Source: Corynebacterium striatum ATCC 6940
GTDB taxonomy: Bacteria; Actinomycetota; Actinomycetes; Mycobacteriales; Mycobacteriaceae
Direction: 5' to 3'
DNA: 52,276 nt
Assembly: GCF_000159135.1 (NCBI RefSeq)
Contig: NZ_GG667519.1
Coordinates: 481,843 to 534,118, forward strand
A program made the translations under genes and the position numbers. This document shows positions 34,313 to 43,145 of the stretch, piece after piece; positions within the stretch are counted from its first letter, which is position 1, and each line of letters begins with the position of its first letter. The notes beneath the pieces were generated by a model, which was not told the DNA's origin, made no database searches, and was given only the letters and a program-made list of their open reading frames with translations.

Positions 34313-35092
34313 CTAGTTCAGGATGCCGAGGACGGAGTCGTGAAGCAGTCCGTTGCTGGCCACTGCCGAGCCGTTGTGTGGGCCTTCCTCGCCGGTGAGA
34401 CAGGTGAACTTGCCGCCGGCCTCGGTGACCAGCAGGGTAGGGGCCGCGAGGTCCCACAGGGACACCTCTGGCTCAGCGGCGATGTCCACGGCGCCTTCGG
34501 CAACGAGGCAGTAGTTCCAGAAATCACCGTAGCCGCGCAGGCGCCAGGTCTTTTCCGTGAGCTCGATGAAGCGATCCTGCAGGCTGCGCTCAGCCCAGCC
34601 AGCCAGGGAGCTCATGGCCACCGAAGCATGCTCGAGTTTTTCGACCTGGGAGACGTGCAGGCGCTTGGGCTCTCCGCCGAAGACTCGGTAGGCGCCGCCG
34701 CCCTTGGCGGCGTACCAGCGACGTCGCAAAGCAGGTGCGGAGATCACAGAGACCACAGGTTCGCCGTCCTCCAGCAAAGCGATGAGCGTTGCCCACACCG
34801 GGACGCCGCGCACGAAGTTCTTGGTGCCGTCGATGGGGTCGATGACCCACTGGCGTCCCTTAAACGTCGGGGTGCCGCCGAACTCCTCGCCCAGGACCTC
34901 GTCGCGTGGGCGCGAGCGCTTGAGGGCCTCGCGAATCTGCTTTTCACAAGCCAAGTCGGCGTCGGAAACCGGGGTCATGTCCGGCTTGTCCTTAACCGAA
35001 AGATCGGATGCCTCAAAGCGATTCATCGTGATGACATCCGCGTGGCCCGCGAGTTCCAACGCGAGTCCGAGGTCTTCTTTGCACTTACCCAC
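34313..35092 (-). CDS. hisN: Histidinol-phosphatase, inositol-monophosphatase type
   Basis: This 259-residue protein of the lithium-sensitive phosphatase (FIG) superfamily has metal-site motifs GEEFGG (near 70), [20 protein letters not shown] and [15 protein letters not shown]. In corynebacteria and mycobacteria the histidine-pathway phosphatase HisN has this fold, and [16 protein letters not shown] with [20 protein letters not shown] is the HisN-like version. It would convert histidinol phosphate to histidinol. The start is GTG 35092, with GGAGG nine bases upstream and an 8-nt overlap with the upstream phosphatase gene. An ATG at 35116 would lie deeper in that gene. Confidence 0.83.
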   Translation of the reverse strand: MGKCKEDLGLALELAGHADVITMNRFEASDLSVKDKPDMTPVSDADLACEKQIREALKRSRPRDEVLGEEFGGTPTFKGRQWVIDPIDGTKNFVRGVPVWATLIALLEDGEPVVSVISAPALRRRWYAAKGGGAYRVFGGEPKRLHVSQVEKLEHASVAMSSLAGWAERSLQDRFIELTEKTWRLRGYGDFWNYCLVAEGAVDIAAEPEVSLWDLAAPTLLVTEAGGKFTCLTGEEGPHNGSAVASNGLLHDSVLGILN

Positions 35093-35912
35093 GGAGCCAT
35101 TCCTCCATCTCGTCAACTACTTGTTTATTACCGGCGATGCACCATTCCACACCGCCTGCTTCTACCTTGCGGGCAGCGCCGCCGGCTGCTTCAACCAAGG
35201 CCTTGCCGGGGAACCAGTCCCAGTCGGCCACACTGTGCTGCATCCAGGCACCCCAGGTGCCGTCAGCCACAGAAGAGAGATCAACTGAGCCCGCGCCAAG
35301 CATACGGACTGTAGCAAACTTTTCGCCGACTCTCTGCCAAGCGGCGCGGATATCTGCGTCTTGGATGGAGGTGGGGTGGAGGTAGGTGGCCATGCTGATC
35401 TCTTTGGCAGATTGATTCTGCAGTTTCGCCACGTCCTTTCCGTCCCGGGAGGTAGGGAAGTCGCGGCCGCCGAACCAGGTGTATCCCATGGCAGGGCGGT
35501 GGACTGCGCCGAAGATGACGCCCTCGGCGTCGGCTAGTGCGAGCGCGGAGCACCAGTAGTCAGAGCCGGAGCTGAAGTTGTAGGTGCCGTCTACTGGGTC
35601 GATGACCCACGTGCGGCCGGAGGTGGAGGGGCGTGTGGCGCCTTCCTCACCGAGGATTCCGTCCTCGGGGCGGACGACCTCGAGGACGCCGGCGACGAAG
35701 CGTTCGGCGGCGCGGTCCGCATCCGTGACGACGTCAGAAACAGAGGTCTTCTGGTTAATGTCGACGCCCTGCTCACGCATGCGCCAGGCGAGGCGTCCTG
35801 CGTTGTAGACGAGCGCCTGCGCAAGGTGCGCATCGGTGTCGTCGACGTGAGCTACCAGAAAGGTCTTGGTGATCGCATCGATCATCTCATTCAAGCTCGG
35901 CTGTTGAGTCAT
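35085..35912 (-). CDS. Inositol monophosphatase family protein
   Basis: This 275-residue FIG-superfamily phosphatase carries the metal motifs [28 protein letters not shown] and [16 protein letters not shown]. It overlaps the downstream hisN-like gene by 8 nt and is probably translated from the same mRNA. Its substrate cannot be read off: candidates are inositol-1-phosphate or related sugar and nucleotide phosphates. Sequence differs clearly from HisN (the site after DGT is YNF rather than KNF), so the pair looks like an old duplication with divided roles. It is divergent from prfB by 68 bp. Confidence 0.83.
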   Translation of the reverse strand: MTQQPSLNEMIDAITKTFLVAHVDDTDAHLAQALVYNAGRLAWRMREQGVDINQKTSVSDVVTDADRAAERFVAGVLEVVRPEDGILGEEGATRPSTSGRTWVIDPVDGTYNFSSGSDYWCSALALADAEGVIFGAVHRPAMGYTWFGGRDFPTSRDGKDVAKLQNQSAKEISMATYLHPTSIQDADIRAAWQRVGEKFATVRMLGAGSVDLSSVADGTWGAWMQHSVADWDWFPGKALVEAAGGAARKVEAGGVEWCIAGNKQVVDEMEEWLRG

Positions 35913-35980
35913 GCGGATATTGTCGCGCTAAATGCGGCCGATGGCTAATTGCGGTTGCTGCGCAGGTAGACTTGGGCCCT

Positions 35981-37093
35981 ATGCGTCCCGAACAATCAGC
36001 CCGTCTTGCAGAACTGGATTCCACCCTCGCCACCATTGAAAAGGTGATGGATCCTGCGGCTTTAGCTGAGCAGGTTCGTGAGCTGGAGGCACAGGCTGGG
36101 GACCCCTCTTTGTGGGATGATCCCGCTCACGCTCAGCAGGTAACTTCCGCTCTTTCAGCCGCGCAGGCCAAGATTCGCAAGCTGGAGAGCCTGCGTTCGC
36201 GTGTGGACGATATGCCCGTCATGTTCGAGTTGGCGGAGGAAGAGGGGGACACCGCGCTTGCCGACGACGAGCTGGAGGACCTGGGTGCTGCCATCGAGGC
36301 GTTGGAGGTGACCACGATGCTCTCTGGCGAGTATGACCCGCGTGAGGCTGTCATCAACATTCGCTCGGGCGCCGGCGGCGTCGATGCCGCGGACTGGGCG
36401 GAGATGCTCATGCGCATGTACACCCGCTGGGCCGAAAAGCACGGCCACAAGGTGGACGTCTATGACATCTCTTATGCGGAAGAGGCTGGCATTAAGTCCG
36501 CGACCTTCGTGGTGCACGGCGAGTACATGTATGGCCAGCTTTCCGTGGAGCAGGGCGCGCATCGCTTGGTGCGCATCTCGCCCTTTGATAACCAAGGCCG
36601 CCGCCAGACCTCCTTTGCTGAAGTGGAAGTGTTGCCGGTGGTTGAGCAGACCGACCATATCGACGTCCCGGATGGGGATGTGCGCGTGGACGTCTACCGT
36701 TCCTCGGGTCCTGGCGGACAGTCCGTCAACACCACCGACTCCGCGGTGCGTCTGACACACATCCCAACCGGCATCGTGGTGACGTGTCAGAACGAGAAGT
36801 CCCAGATTCAGAATAAGGCGTCAGCAATGCGCGTCCTGCAGGCCAAGCTTTTGGAGCGCAAGCGTCAAGAGGAGCGCGCCGAGCTTGATGCGCTGGGTGC
36901 GGGCGGAAACGCCTCGTGGGGTAATCAGATGCGTTCCTATGTTTTGCACCCGTATCAGATGGTCAAGGACCTGCGCACTAACTATGAGGTAGGCGATCCC
37001 TCGAAGGTTCTGGACGGTGACTTGGACGGATTCCTGGAGGCTGGCATTCGGTGGCGAATGGCTGAGGCGCAGAAGGCAGAGAAGGAAAGTTAG
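35981..37093 (+). CDS. prfB: Peptide chain release factor 2
   Basis: This 370-residue protein recognises UGA and UAA stop codons and frees the nascent chain. SPF, the RF2 stop-codon tripeptide, is at [17 protein letters not shown] (near 200), and the catalytic GGQ is in [18 protein letters not shown] (near 244). The reading frame is continuous through the N-terminal region, with no in-frame UGA and programmed frameshift of the kind that autoregulates prfB in many bacteria. The start is ATG 35981 ([13 protein letters not shown]); a TTG nine bases earlier is also in frame. It is followed after 45 bp by ftsE. Confidence 0.96.
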   Translation: MRPEQSARLAELDSTLATIEKVMDPAALAEQVRELEAQAGDPSLWDDPAHAQQVTSALSAAQAKIRKLESLRSRVDDMPVMFELAEEEGDTALADDELEDLGAAIEALEVTTMLSGEYDPREAVINIRSGAGGVDAADWAEMLMRMYTRWAEKHGHKVDVYDISYAEEAGIKSATFVVHGEYMYGQLSVEQGAHRLVRISPFDNQGRRQTSFAEVEVLPVVEQTDHIDVPDGDVRVDVYRSSGPGGQSVNTTDSAVRLTHIPTGIVVTCQNEKSQIQNKASAMRVLQAKLLERKRQEERAELDALGAGGNASWGNQMRSYVLHPYQMVKDLRTNYEVGDPSKVLDGDLDGFLEAGIRWRMAEAQKAEKES

Positions 37094-37138
37094 TTTTTAT
37101 ACTTTCTGTTGTTAACTTGTGTTGCTAATGTGGCTTGA

Positions 37139-37828
37139 GTGATCACCTTTGAAAATGTGTCCAAGGTCTATAAGACGTCGACCAGACCTGCGCTTGACGA
37201 TGTCTCCTTTGAAATCGAAGACGGCGAGTTCGTGTTCCTTATCGGCCCTTCTGGCTCCGGTAAGTCCACGTTCCTTCAGCTGATGGTGCGTGAAACGAAC
37301 GTCAGCTCTGGCGACATTCACTTTGACAACTTCCACGTCAATGCCTTGAAGGGGCGCCAGATCAATCAGCTGCGCCAGTCTATCGGTTACGTCTTCCAAG
37401 ACTTCCGCCTGCTGCCGAAGCTCAACGTCTATCAAAACGTAGCCTTTGCGCTCGAGGTAATTGGCAAGAAGAAGTCGAAGATCGACAAGGCCGTGCCGGA
37501 GGTCCTCGAGATGGTGGGGCTGGGTTCGAAGCAGCACCGCATGCCGCACGAGCTGTCCGGTGGCGAGCAGCAGCGCGTGGCTGTGGCCCGCGCGTTCGTC
37601 AACCGTCCGAAGCTGGTGCTGGCCGACGAGCCCACCGGCAACCTGGATCCGGGTACGGCCACTGAAATTTTGAGCCTGCTCACTCAGATCAATCGCCGTG
37701 GTACCACCGTGGTTATGTCGACGCACAACGCCCGCGCGGTTAACGACGCCCGCCAAAGGGTCCTCGAGCTTCACAACGGCAAGCTCGTGCGCGACGAAGC
37801 CAACGCACTGTACGGGGAGGCGCTCTAA
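37139..37828 (+). CDS. ftsE: Cell division ATP-binding protein FtsE
   Basis: This 229-residue ABC ATPase has [17 protein letters not shown] (Walker A near 37), [20 protein letters not shown] (Q-loop), [17 protein letters not shown] (near 139), [12 protein letters not shown] (Walker B) and STHNARAV (H-loop). With FtsX it forms a membrane complex that activates peptidoglycan hydrolases at division. In actinobacteria that partner is RipC. Start GTG 37139 with only a weak ribosome site. Directly abuts ftsX (stop then ATG), as in most bacteria. Confidence 0.96.
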   Translation: MITFENVSKVYKTSTRPALDDVSFEIEDGEFVFLIGPSGSGKSTFLQLMVRETNVSSGDIHFDNFHVNALKGRQINQLRQSIGYVFQDFRLLPKLNVYQNVAFALEVIGKKKSKIDKAVPEVLEMVGLGSKQHRMPHELSGGEQQRVAVARAFVNRPKLVLADEPTGNLDPGTATEILSLLTQINRRGTTVVMSTHNARAVNDARQRVLELHNGKLVRDEANALYGEAL

Positions 37829-38731
37829 ATGCAACTGGGACTAGTAACGCGCGAGGCCTTCAAAGGACTGGGCCGAAACCTGACTATGACCATCGCTATG
37901 GTCATCACCACCGCCATTTCTGTAGCCCTCGTGGTGGCCGGCGTGCTGGTGACTAACATGACCAACGACACCAAGGGCCTCTACTTGGAGCGCGTTGAGG
38001 TAATGATCCAGCTCAACGAGGACATCTCCGCTAATGACCCGAGCTGTACCTCGCCAGCCTGTGCCGACCTGAAGAAGCAGCTCGAGGAAGATGATGGCAT
38101 TGAGTCGGTGACCTACCGCGACCGTCAGGCTTCCTACGGCCGCTTCGTGGAGCTTTTCCAGGAAACCGATCCGGTCATGGTGGAGGAGACCTCTCCAGAT
38201 GCGCTGCCGGCGGCGTTCCACGTCCGCCTCGTTGATCCGACGAACACCGCGCCTATCGACGCAATTAAGGACAACCCTGCGGTCAGTGAGGTCATCGACC
38301 AGCAGGAGGAGGTGCGCGGTGCTGCGAACAACCTCGACTCCATCCGTAACGCCACCTTCCTGTTGGCAGCGGTGATGGCCATTGCAGCGATCTTCCTTAT
38401 CGCCAACATGGTCCAGATTGCCGCCTTTAACCGCTCCCGCGAGATGTCTATCATGCGTATGGTGGGCGCCTCCCGCTGGATTACCCAGGCGCCGTTCGTG
38501 TTGGAGGCACTCCTTGGTACGTTCATCGGCGTTGTCCTCGCCGGTATTGGCGTGGTCGTGGGCAAGTCTGCCGTGCTGGATCCTTCGCTGAAAAACCTCT
38601 ACGAGTCCCAGCTCTTGACCCCAATCAAGACCAGCGACATCTGGGTGGCTCTACCGATCGTGGGCGTCCTCGCGCTCTTCTTCGCGGCGCTTACCGCGCA
38701 AATTACGCTGCGCGCTTATGTACGCAAGTAA
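37829..38731 (+). CDS. ftsX: Cell division protein FtsX
   Basis: This 300-residue membrane protein has one N-terminal helix (MTIAMVITTAISVALVVAGV), an extracytoplasmic loop of about 125 residues containing a close Cys pair (DPSCTSPACADL) likely to form a disulfide, and three further helices (NATFLLAAVMAIAAIFLIAN, FVLEALLGTFIGVVLAGIGV, IVGVLALFFAALTAQITLRA). The fold is typical FtsX/MacB type. The loop is where FtsX contacts cell-wall hydrolases. ATG immediately follows the ftsE stop, so the pair is coupled. Confidence 0.95.
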   Translation: MQLGLVTREAFKGLGRNLTMTIAMVITTAISVALVVAGVLVTNMTNDTKGLYLERVEVMIQLNEDISANDPSCTSPACADLKKQLEEDDGIESVTYRDRQASYGRFVELFQETDPVMVEETSPDALPAAFHVRLVDPTNTAPIDAIKDNPAVSEVIDQQEEVRGAANNLDSIRNATFLLAAVMAIAAIFLIANMVQIAAFNRSREMSIMRMVGASRWITQAPFVLEALLGTFIGVVLAGIGVVVGKSAVLDPSLKNLYESQLLTPIKTSDIWVALPIVGVLALFFAALTAQITLRAYVRK

Positions 38732-38755
38732 GCACCGCGTATAGTTGTAGAAATT

Positions 38756-39256
38756 ATGGCGAAGAAGGCAAAGAAGAAAGCAGCGGTCGACAACAACACG
38801 ACCCTAGCCACCAATCGCCGTGCCCGTCACGATTACAAGATTCTCGATACCCTCGAATGCGGCATGGTCCTGGTGGGAACCGAAATCAAATCTATGCGTG
38901 AGGGCAAGATTTCCCTCGTCGATGCGTTCGCAACCATCGACGACGGTGAGGTCTACATCCGCAATCTCCACATCCCCGAGTACTCGCAGGGAACGTGGAC
39001 GAACCACTCGCCAAAGCGCACCCGCAAACTGCTTTTGCACCGCCGCGAAATCGACAAGCTCATGGGCCAGGTGCGCGACGGAAACAAGACCTTGATTCCG
39101 CTCAAGGTCTACCTCAAGGATGGCCGTGCCAAGTGCGAGCTGGGGCTTGCGCAAGGTAAGCAGGATTACGACAAGCGTGAGGCTATCAAGCGCCGCGATC
39201 AGGATCGCGAAATCACTCGCGAGCTGGGACGCCGCGTGAAAGGCATCAACGCTTAA
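38756..39256 (+). CDS. smpB: SsrA-binding protein SmpB
   Basis: This 166-residue tmRNA partner protein is required for trans-translation. It shows the standard core ([78 protein letters not shown]) and the basic C-terminal tail ([20 protein letters not shown]) that enters the ribosomal A site. The N-terminus carries an extra Lys/Ala stretch ([13 protein letters not shown]). It begins 24 bp after ftsX in the prfB-ftsE-ftsX run; its RNA partner ssrA is about 2 kb downstream. Confidence 0.97.
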   Translation: MAKKAKKKAAVDNNTTLATNRRARHDYKILDTLECGMVLVGTEIKSMREGKISLVDAFATIDDGEVYIRNLHIPEYSQGTWTNHSPKRTRKLLLHRREIDKLMGQVRDGNKTLIPLKVYLKDGRAKCELGLAQGKQDYDKREAIKRRDQDREITRELGRRVKGINA

Positions 39257-39291
39257 GTGCTTGGCGACGCCCGGGGGCGTAGCCTGGGTGC

Positions 39292-39663
39292 ATGATTCAT
39301 ACGGCGAAGGCGCATGATATGGCCAAGGGGAAGACCTCAACCAAGGGCACCACGGTGTTGGTGGACAGGCTCTGGCCCCGCGGCATCAGCAAAGAGGACC
39401 TGCGCGCGGACGAGTGGCTCAAGGACGTGGCACCCACGCCGCAGCTGCGCAAGTGGTGGAACCACGATCCGGATTCCTTTGATGAGTTCGCGAAGCGCTA
39501 TCGCGCGGAACTTGAGGAAAACGACAGCGACGACATGGAGACCTTGCGATCCCTTGCGGACAAAGGAGCTGTCACGCTGCTCTTTGCCGCTAAGGACCGG
39601 GAGGTCAACCATGCCGTCGTGCTAAAAGATTGGCTGGAATCCCAGTTAAACAAGAAGAACTAA
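39292..39663 (+). CDS. DUF488 family protein
   Basis: This 123-residue basic protein has the family hallmarks VLVDRLWPRGISKEDL, a WLKDVAPTPQLRKWW segment and TLLFAAKDREVNHAVVL. DUF488 proteins are small cytoplasmic proteins of unknown activity. Start ATG 39292. A 35-bp gap containing a small hairpin (GACGCCCGGGGGCGT) separates it from smpB; it could be read on the same transcript. No ribosome site stands out, and an alternative ATG at 39319 (MAKGKTSTKG) would shorten it by nine residues. Confidence 0.8.
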   Translation: MIHTAKAHDMAKGKTSTKGTTVLVDRLWPRGISKEDLRADEWLKDVAPTPQLRKWWNHDPDSFDEFAKRYRAELEENDSDDMETLRSLADKGAVTLLFAAKDREVNHAVVLKDWLESQLNKKN

Positions 39664-39714
39664 GCCCTCTGGGCTGGGGTGGTTGAGCTGGGGTGGGTGA
39701 GGCCAGCTCAGCTG

Positions 39715-41031
39715 TTAGTTAAAGATGCCCCAGATTGCCGCGCCCACGGCCACCAGGCCGGTGATGACAACGAAGTAGTTGCTGAAGCGGTTGCGGAAGC
39801 GGGCCAGGCCCGGAATCTTGTGGATGGCGTACATCGGCAGTAGGTAGAGGATTGCTGCGATGAAGGGGCCGCCGATGGCCTCGATGAGCCCGAGGATGGA
39901 CGGGTCGATGATGGCGACAATCCACGCGCACACGAAGATGAAGAAATGCATGATTCCGTTGAGCTTGGCCTGCGAGAAATTCTGCGTGGCACCTGGTGCG
40001 ATACGGCGCAGCAGGTAGTTGCCGCCTTCGGTGGCACCGAGGACGTGGCCGAAGTAGGAAGAAACGATGGCCACGATGGCGATGAATGGGGACACGAAAG
40101 CAAGCACTGGAACGCCCGTCACGTTAGCGAGGTAGGACAGGACTGGCAGGTTTTGCTCGCGTGCCTCCGCGAGGCCATCTGCACCCAGCGCGAGGGTGCA
40201 CGACCACACGAAGAACATTGTGAATACAGTCAGCAAGATCGCGGTAAGCGCGAGTGCACGGGAGGCGTTCCCAGAGCTCTTCTCCTTGCCGTGCGCTGCG
40301 ACCATAGCCAAGGAGAACTGGGAAATGGCGGGGGAGTGGTTGAAAGCGAAGACAAGGACGGGGATGATGAGCGCGACGCTGCCGACGATGCTCCAGTCAG
40401 CATTTCCTGTGCTTGCGAAAGAGTCGAAGTCCCAACGGGGAATGAGGTAGAGGGAGAGCGCGCCGAGACAGAAGATTAGCGGGTAAACCAAGAACTGGGT
40501 GACCTTCAGGACCATCTTCTGGCCGAAGCCGAAGACTACGGTCATGATTCCGACGAGCAGGAATGATAGGAGCGGACGGGGGATTTCCGGGCCGTTGAGC
40601 TGGTTGACGATGAAGCTATTAACCGTGTTGGTGATGGAGACACCGTAGATCAAGACGATCGGGAAGATGGCCAGGAAGTACAGGATAGAGATGACAAAAC
40701 CTGCGGTCTTACCGAAGTAGTCGGTCACGACTTCGGTGATGTCATCGCCTTGACGTGGGGATGCACAGATCATGCGCGCGAGGCCGCGGTGTGAGAAGTA
40801 CGTCATGGGGCCAATGAGGAGGGTGGCGATGACGAGCGGCCAGAAGCCGAAGCTGCCGGCGTTGATGGGCAGGAACAAGATTCCTGCACCGACTGCGGTG
40901 CCGAAGAGTGAGATGGCCCATTCCGTGTTGGTTGCGTGGTGGGCGTTATCTGATGCGGGGTGGGCATCCGAAAGTGCGGCAGCTTCGCTGGCGCTGGCGT
41001 TGTTCACGTTCTCTGCTGATGATGAAGTCAC
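39715..41031 (-). CDS. Serine/threonine-type amino acid permease (HAAAP/SdaC-like)
   Basis: This 438-residue membrane protein has about eleven helices, a hydrophilic N-terminus rich in Ala, Ser and Asn (to about residue 35) and the family opening NTEWAISLFGTAVGAGILFL. It belongs to the hydroxy/aromatic amino acid permease family, in which SdaC and its relatives import serine or threonine with protons. Other marks are IVLIYGVSITNTVNSFIVNQ, FNHSPAISQFSLAMV and SSYFGHVLGATEGGNYLLRR. The substrate is inferred from family. It is convergent with the DUF488 gene (51 bp apart) and its promoter lies in the 198 bp before the tmRNA gene, divergent to it. Confidence 0.87.
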   Translation of the reverse strand: MTSSSAENVNNASASEAAALSDAHPASDNAHHATNTEWAISLFGTAVGAGILFLPINAGSFGFWPLVIATLLIGPMTYFSHRGLARMICASPRQGDDITEVVTDYFGKTAGFVISILYFLAIFPIVLIYGVSITNTVNSFIVNQLNGPEIPRPLLSFLLVGIMTVVFGFGQKMVLKVTQFLVYPLIFCLGALSLYLIPRWDFDSFASTGNADWSIVGSVALIIPVLVFAFNHSPAISQFSLAMVAAHGKEKSSGNASRALALTAILLTVFTMFFVWSCTLALGADGLAEAREQNLPVLSYLANVTGVPVLAFVSPFIAIVAIVSSYFGHVLGATEGGNYLLRRIAPGATQNFSQAKLNGIMHFFIFVCAWIVAIIDPSILGLIEAIGGPFIAAILYLLPMYAIHKIPGLARFRNRFSNYFVVITGLVAVGAAIWGIFN

Positions 41032-41229
41032 TGTTTGCCTTTGGTTATCGGTTTACATTTTTGAGAGCAGTGTGAAAATAGGCTAGCAGCTGTAGTGCAC
41101 GTCACGAATGCGTTCCAGCTAATTAATAGTCTCCCGTATGTCTGGAATTTGAGACTTGAGGGAATAGTCTTGGGTGGAGTAGTGTTGTACGAACTGTAGA
41201 GAAAGCACATGCCCGCTCTACGGATGTAA

Positions 41230-41607
41230 GGGGTCGACTTGGTTTCGACTTCGTACATTGAGCCAGGGGAAGCGTGCCGGTGCAGGCTGGAGACCACCGT
41301 AAGCGTCGCAGCAACCAATAAACGCAGAGAAGAACTCTCAGCGTGACTACGCCCTCGCTGCCTAATTTCAGCGACGCGTGTCTGTCAGCCCAGGTTTAGT
41401 TCCTGACCTGGTTCCTGGCATCGACTAAGGAACTTGCTCCACCGGCTTGTCGTTCGGTCGGTGGGGGACTTTCAGAGCGACTGGGCCCATCATCCGGAAC
41501 GTGTTTGCCCGTGCCGGAGGGCCGAGTAGAGATCCTGTGCAGACTGCGCACGGAGAAGCCCTGGCGAGGTGACGAAGGACCCGGGTTCAATTCCCGGCGG
41601 CTCCACC
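41230..41607 (+). ncRNA. ssrA: tmRNA (SsrA)
   Basis: This transfer-messenger RNA rescues stalled ribosomes. The 5' end GGGGTCG pairs with CGGCTCC near the 3' end to make the acceptor stem; GGTTCAATTCC is the T-arm. The tag frame starts at GCA (41324) and reads AEKNSQRDYALAA then TAA (41363-41365), the actinobacterial tag ending in ALAA. Pseudoknot-forming segments lie between about 41370 and 41560. The genome encodes ACCG at the end, so the final A of CCA is not encoded and must be added after transcription. A terminator follows at once. Confidence 0.97.
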
Positions 41608-41609
41608 GC

Positions 41610-41655
41610 AAAGTCCCAGCTAGACTACGTTCTATCTGGGGCTTTTCAATTTTTA
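41610..41655 (+). terminator. Terminator of ssrA
   Basis: AAAGTCCCAG (41610-41619) pairs with CTGGGGCTTT (41636-41645), one wobble, followed by TCAATTTTT. Confidence 0.85.
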
Positions 41656-41665
41656 GCCGAATCGC

Positions 41666-41797
41666 GTGAGCCTGGTTGTTAAGAACAAAAAGAAAGGGAC
41701 TGCAATAACCGCGGTCGTTCTTTCCATTATTGGCACGATCCTTGCCGTCGTAGTTTCTGCGTTGGGAACGGCAAGGCCCGGTAAGCTGCAGGTATGA
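41666..41797 (+). CDS. Small single-pass membrane peptide (43 aa)
   Basis: This is a GTG-started 43-codon frame: basic head VSLVVKNKKKGTA, one membrane helix (AITAVVLSIIGTILAVVVSA) and a short tail LGTARPGKLQV. Its stop overlaps the ATG of the next gene in the form ATGA, the signature of translational coupling. I do not recognise a family; the helix resembles those of small corynebacterial membrane peptides. It begins just beyond the tmRNA terminator. There is no strong ribosome site, which weakens the case, but the orderly topology and exact overlap argue for a real gene. Confidence 0.55.
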   Translation: MSLVVKNKKKGTAITAVVLSIIGTILAVVVSALGTARPGKLQV

Positions 41798-42936
41798 CAC
41801 GCAACACCACGCCGGACGAAGGTGAGAAGAAGGGGGCATCGGCAAGCCCTGCCGTCGCTGCGCCCAATAGTGGGGAGCTCGTGCACACGTCGGTGCCCTG
41901 GGCGTATGGCTCGGCGGGGGAGAGCGCGTGGCATTTGTCGCGCCGGGCGTGGGGGTTAGTTGTGCGCCGGGTGCGCTATGAGTTCTTCATGAACGCGATG
42001 ATGGACCGCGCGGCGACGCTCACGTTCTTTACGGTGCTCACGGCGCTGCCCATGGTGTTGGGCGTGTACTCCATTGCGACGCTGGTGCTCGCGCGCAATG
42101 AGGAACAGGTGCAGAAACTCACGGCTGATTTCATCGGGACGTACCTGCCGCCGGAATGGGCGGATGCCGCACAGCGGATCGTGGATGCGGTGGTGGGCTC
42201 GACGCAACAGTCGACGCTCATGCTGGTGTTATCGGTGGTCCTTGCACTGTCTTCATCCTCGGCGTATGTGCGGGCGTTCGCGCGCAGTGCCAATGCGATG
42301 TATGGGCGAGTGGAAGGCCGCGGGCTCGTGCGCACGTGGACAGTGATGTGGCTTCTTACCATCGCAATGGTGCTGGGAGCCGTGGTGATCTTTGTGGCGC
42401 TCATGCTGCAGCGCGACATCGTAGTGGGGCTGTTGCGGCCTTTTGGTGGGGTCGCGGGTGTTTCTTCGGTGCGTTCTTTCCTCGTCGATTCCTTCCTGCC
42501 GGTGTGGCAATGGCTGCGCTGGCCGGTCGTGGCGGTGATGAGCGTGACACTGTTGGCGTTGTTGTATCGCTTCGCGCCGAATGTGCGGACGCGGAAATTC
42601 CAGTGGCTCACGGTGGGCTCAACTATCGCGTTACTGGGCGCTGTCGTGGCGTGGGGACTGGTGCGGGTCTATCTCACGGTGGTGGGTGCGCGCAGCGCGT
42701 ACGGCGCGCTGGGTACGGTCATCATCGCGCTGTTTGTGTTGTGGATCATGAACACACTGTTTATCCTCGGCGTGAAGATCGACGCGGAGATTACGCGCGC
42801 GATGGAGTTGGAGCGGGGGCTCGAGTCGGAGCGCGTTATCCAGGCGCCGCCGCGCGCGACGGGCTCGGCGGTGGCGCAGTCCGCCGCTGTGAGAGAACTG
42901 GAGGGGTTGGGCAAGGAGATCCGACTTGAAGATTGA
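41794..42936 (+). CDS. YihY/BrkB family membrane protein
   Basis: This 380-residue protein of the YihY/virulence-factor-BrkB (formerly RNase BN) family has a hydrophilic head of about 55 residues, then six helices, starting DRAATLTFFTVLTALPMVLG and including SAYVRAFARSANAMYGRVEG, VMWLLTIAMVLGAVVIFVAL and VIIALFVLWIMNTLFILGVK. The tail is acidic and carries EITRAMELERGLESERV. The function is not settled; it is not an RNase. Start ATG 41794 overlaps the small membrane peptide gene upstream. The 3' neighbour is an ohr relic. Confidence 0.85.
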   Translation: MTRNTTPDEGEKKGASASPAVAAPNSGELVHTSVPWAYGSAGESAWHLSRRAWGLVVRRVRYEFFMNAMMDRAATLTFFTVLTALPMVLGVYSIATLVLARNEEQVQKLTADFIGTYLPPEWADAAQRIVDAVVGSTQQSTLMLVLSVVLALSSSSAYVRAFARSANAMYGRVEGRGLVRTWTVMWLLTIAMVLGAVVIFVALMLQRDIVVGLLRPFGGVAGVSSVRSFLVDSFLPVWQWLRWPVVAVMSVTLLALLYRFAPNVRTRKFQWLTVGSTIALLGAVVAWGLVRVYLTVVGARSAYGALGTVIIALFVLWIMNTLFILGVKIDAEITRAMELERGLESERVIQAPPRATGSAVAQSAAVRELEGLGKEIRLED

Positions 42937-42976
42937 GCATGAATGAGAGCGTGGCATATCGGTACACCCGGATGGC

Positions 42977-43117
42977 ATGCGGAAACGACAACTGCCCCGT
43001 CACTTTCTCTCGGGCCCCGATTCCGCAGGCCCCGCCGACAAGGCGCATGAGGTCTGCCCTTATAGCAACGCCACCCGCGGCAACATTGACGTCAAGGTTT
43101 CTGTCGTCGAGGATTAA
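42977..43117 (+). pseudogene. 3' relic of an organic hydroperoxide resistance gene (ohr)
   Basis: A 46-codon open frame ends [20 protein letters not shown] followed by KVSVVED and TAA. This is the C-terminal end of Ohr/OsmC-family thiol peroxidases, which contains the second catalytic Cys (CPYS). The N-terminal two-thirds, including the first catalytic Cys, are absent, and the preceding residues ([17 protein letters not shown]) only loosely match. The segment directly upstream is the end of the YihY gene. A terminator follows at 43124, probably the original one. It is a deletion remnant, not a functional gene. Confidence 0.75.
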
Positions 43118-43123
43118 TCGGCG

Positions 43124-43145
43124 CGGTGCTGGAGCACCGTTTCTT
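43124..43145 (+). terminator. Terminator after the ohr relic
   Basis: CGGTGCT (43124-43130) pairs with AGCACCG (43133-43139), followed by TTTCTT. It lies 6 bp after the ohr stop and touches the end of the convergent peptidase gene. Confidence 0.75.

Noticed and set aside
35981..36100. Programmed frameshift in prfB
   Set aside because: The N-terminal coding region is one continuous frame with no in-frame UGA.
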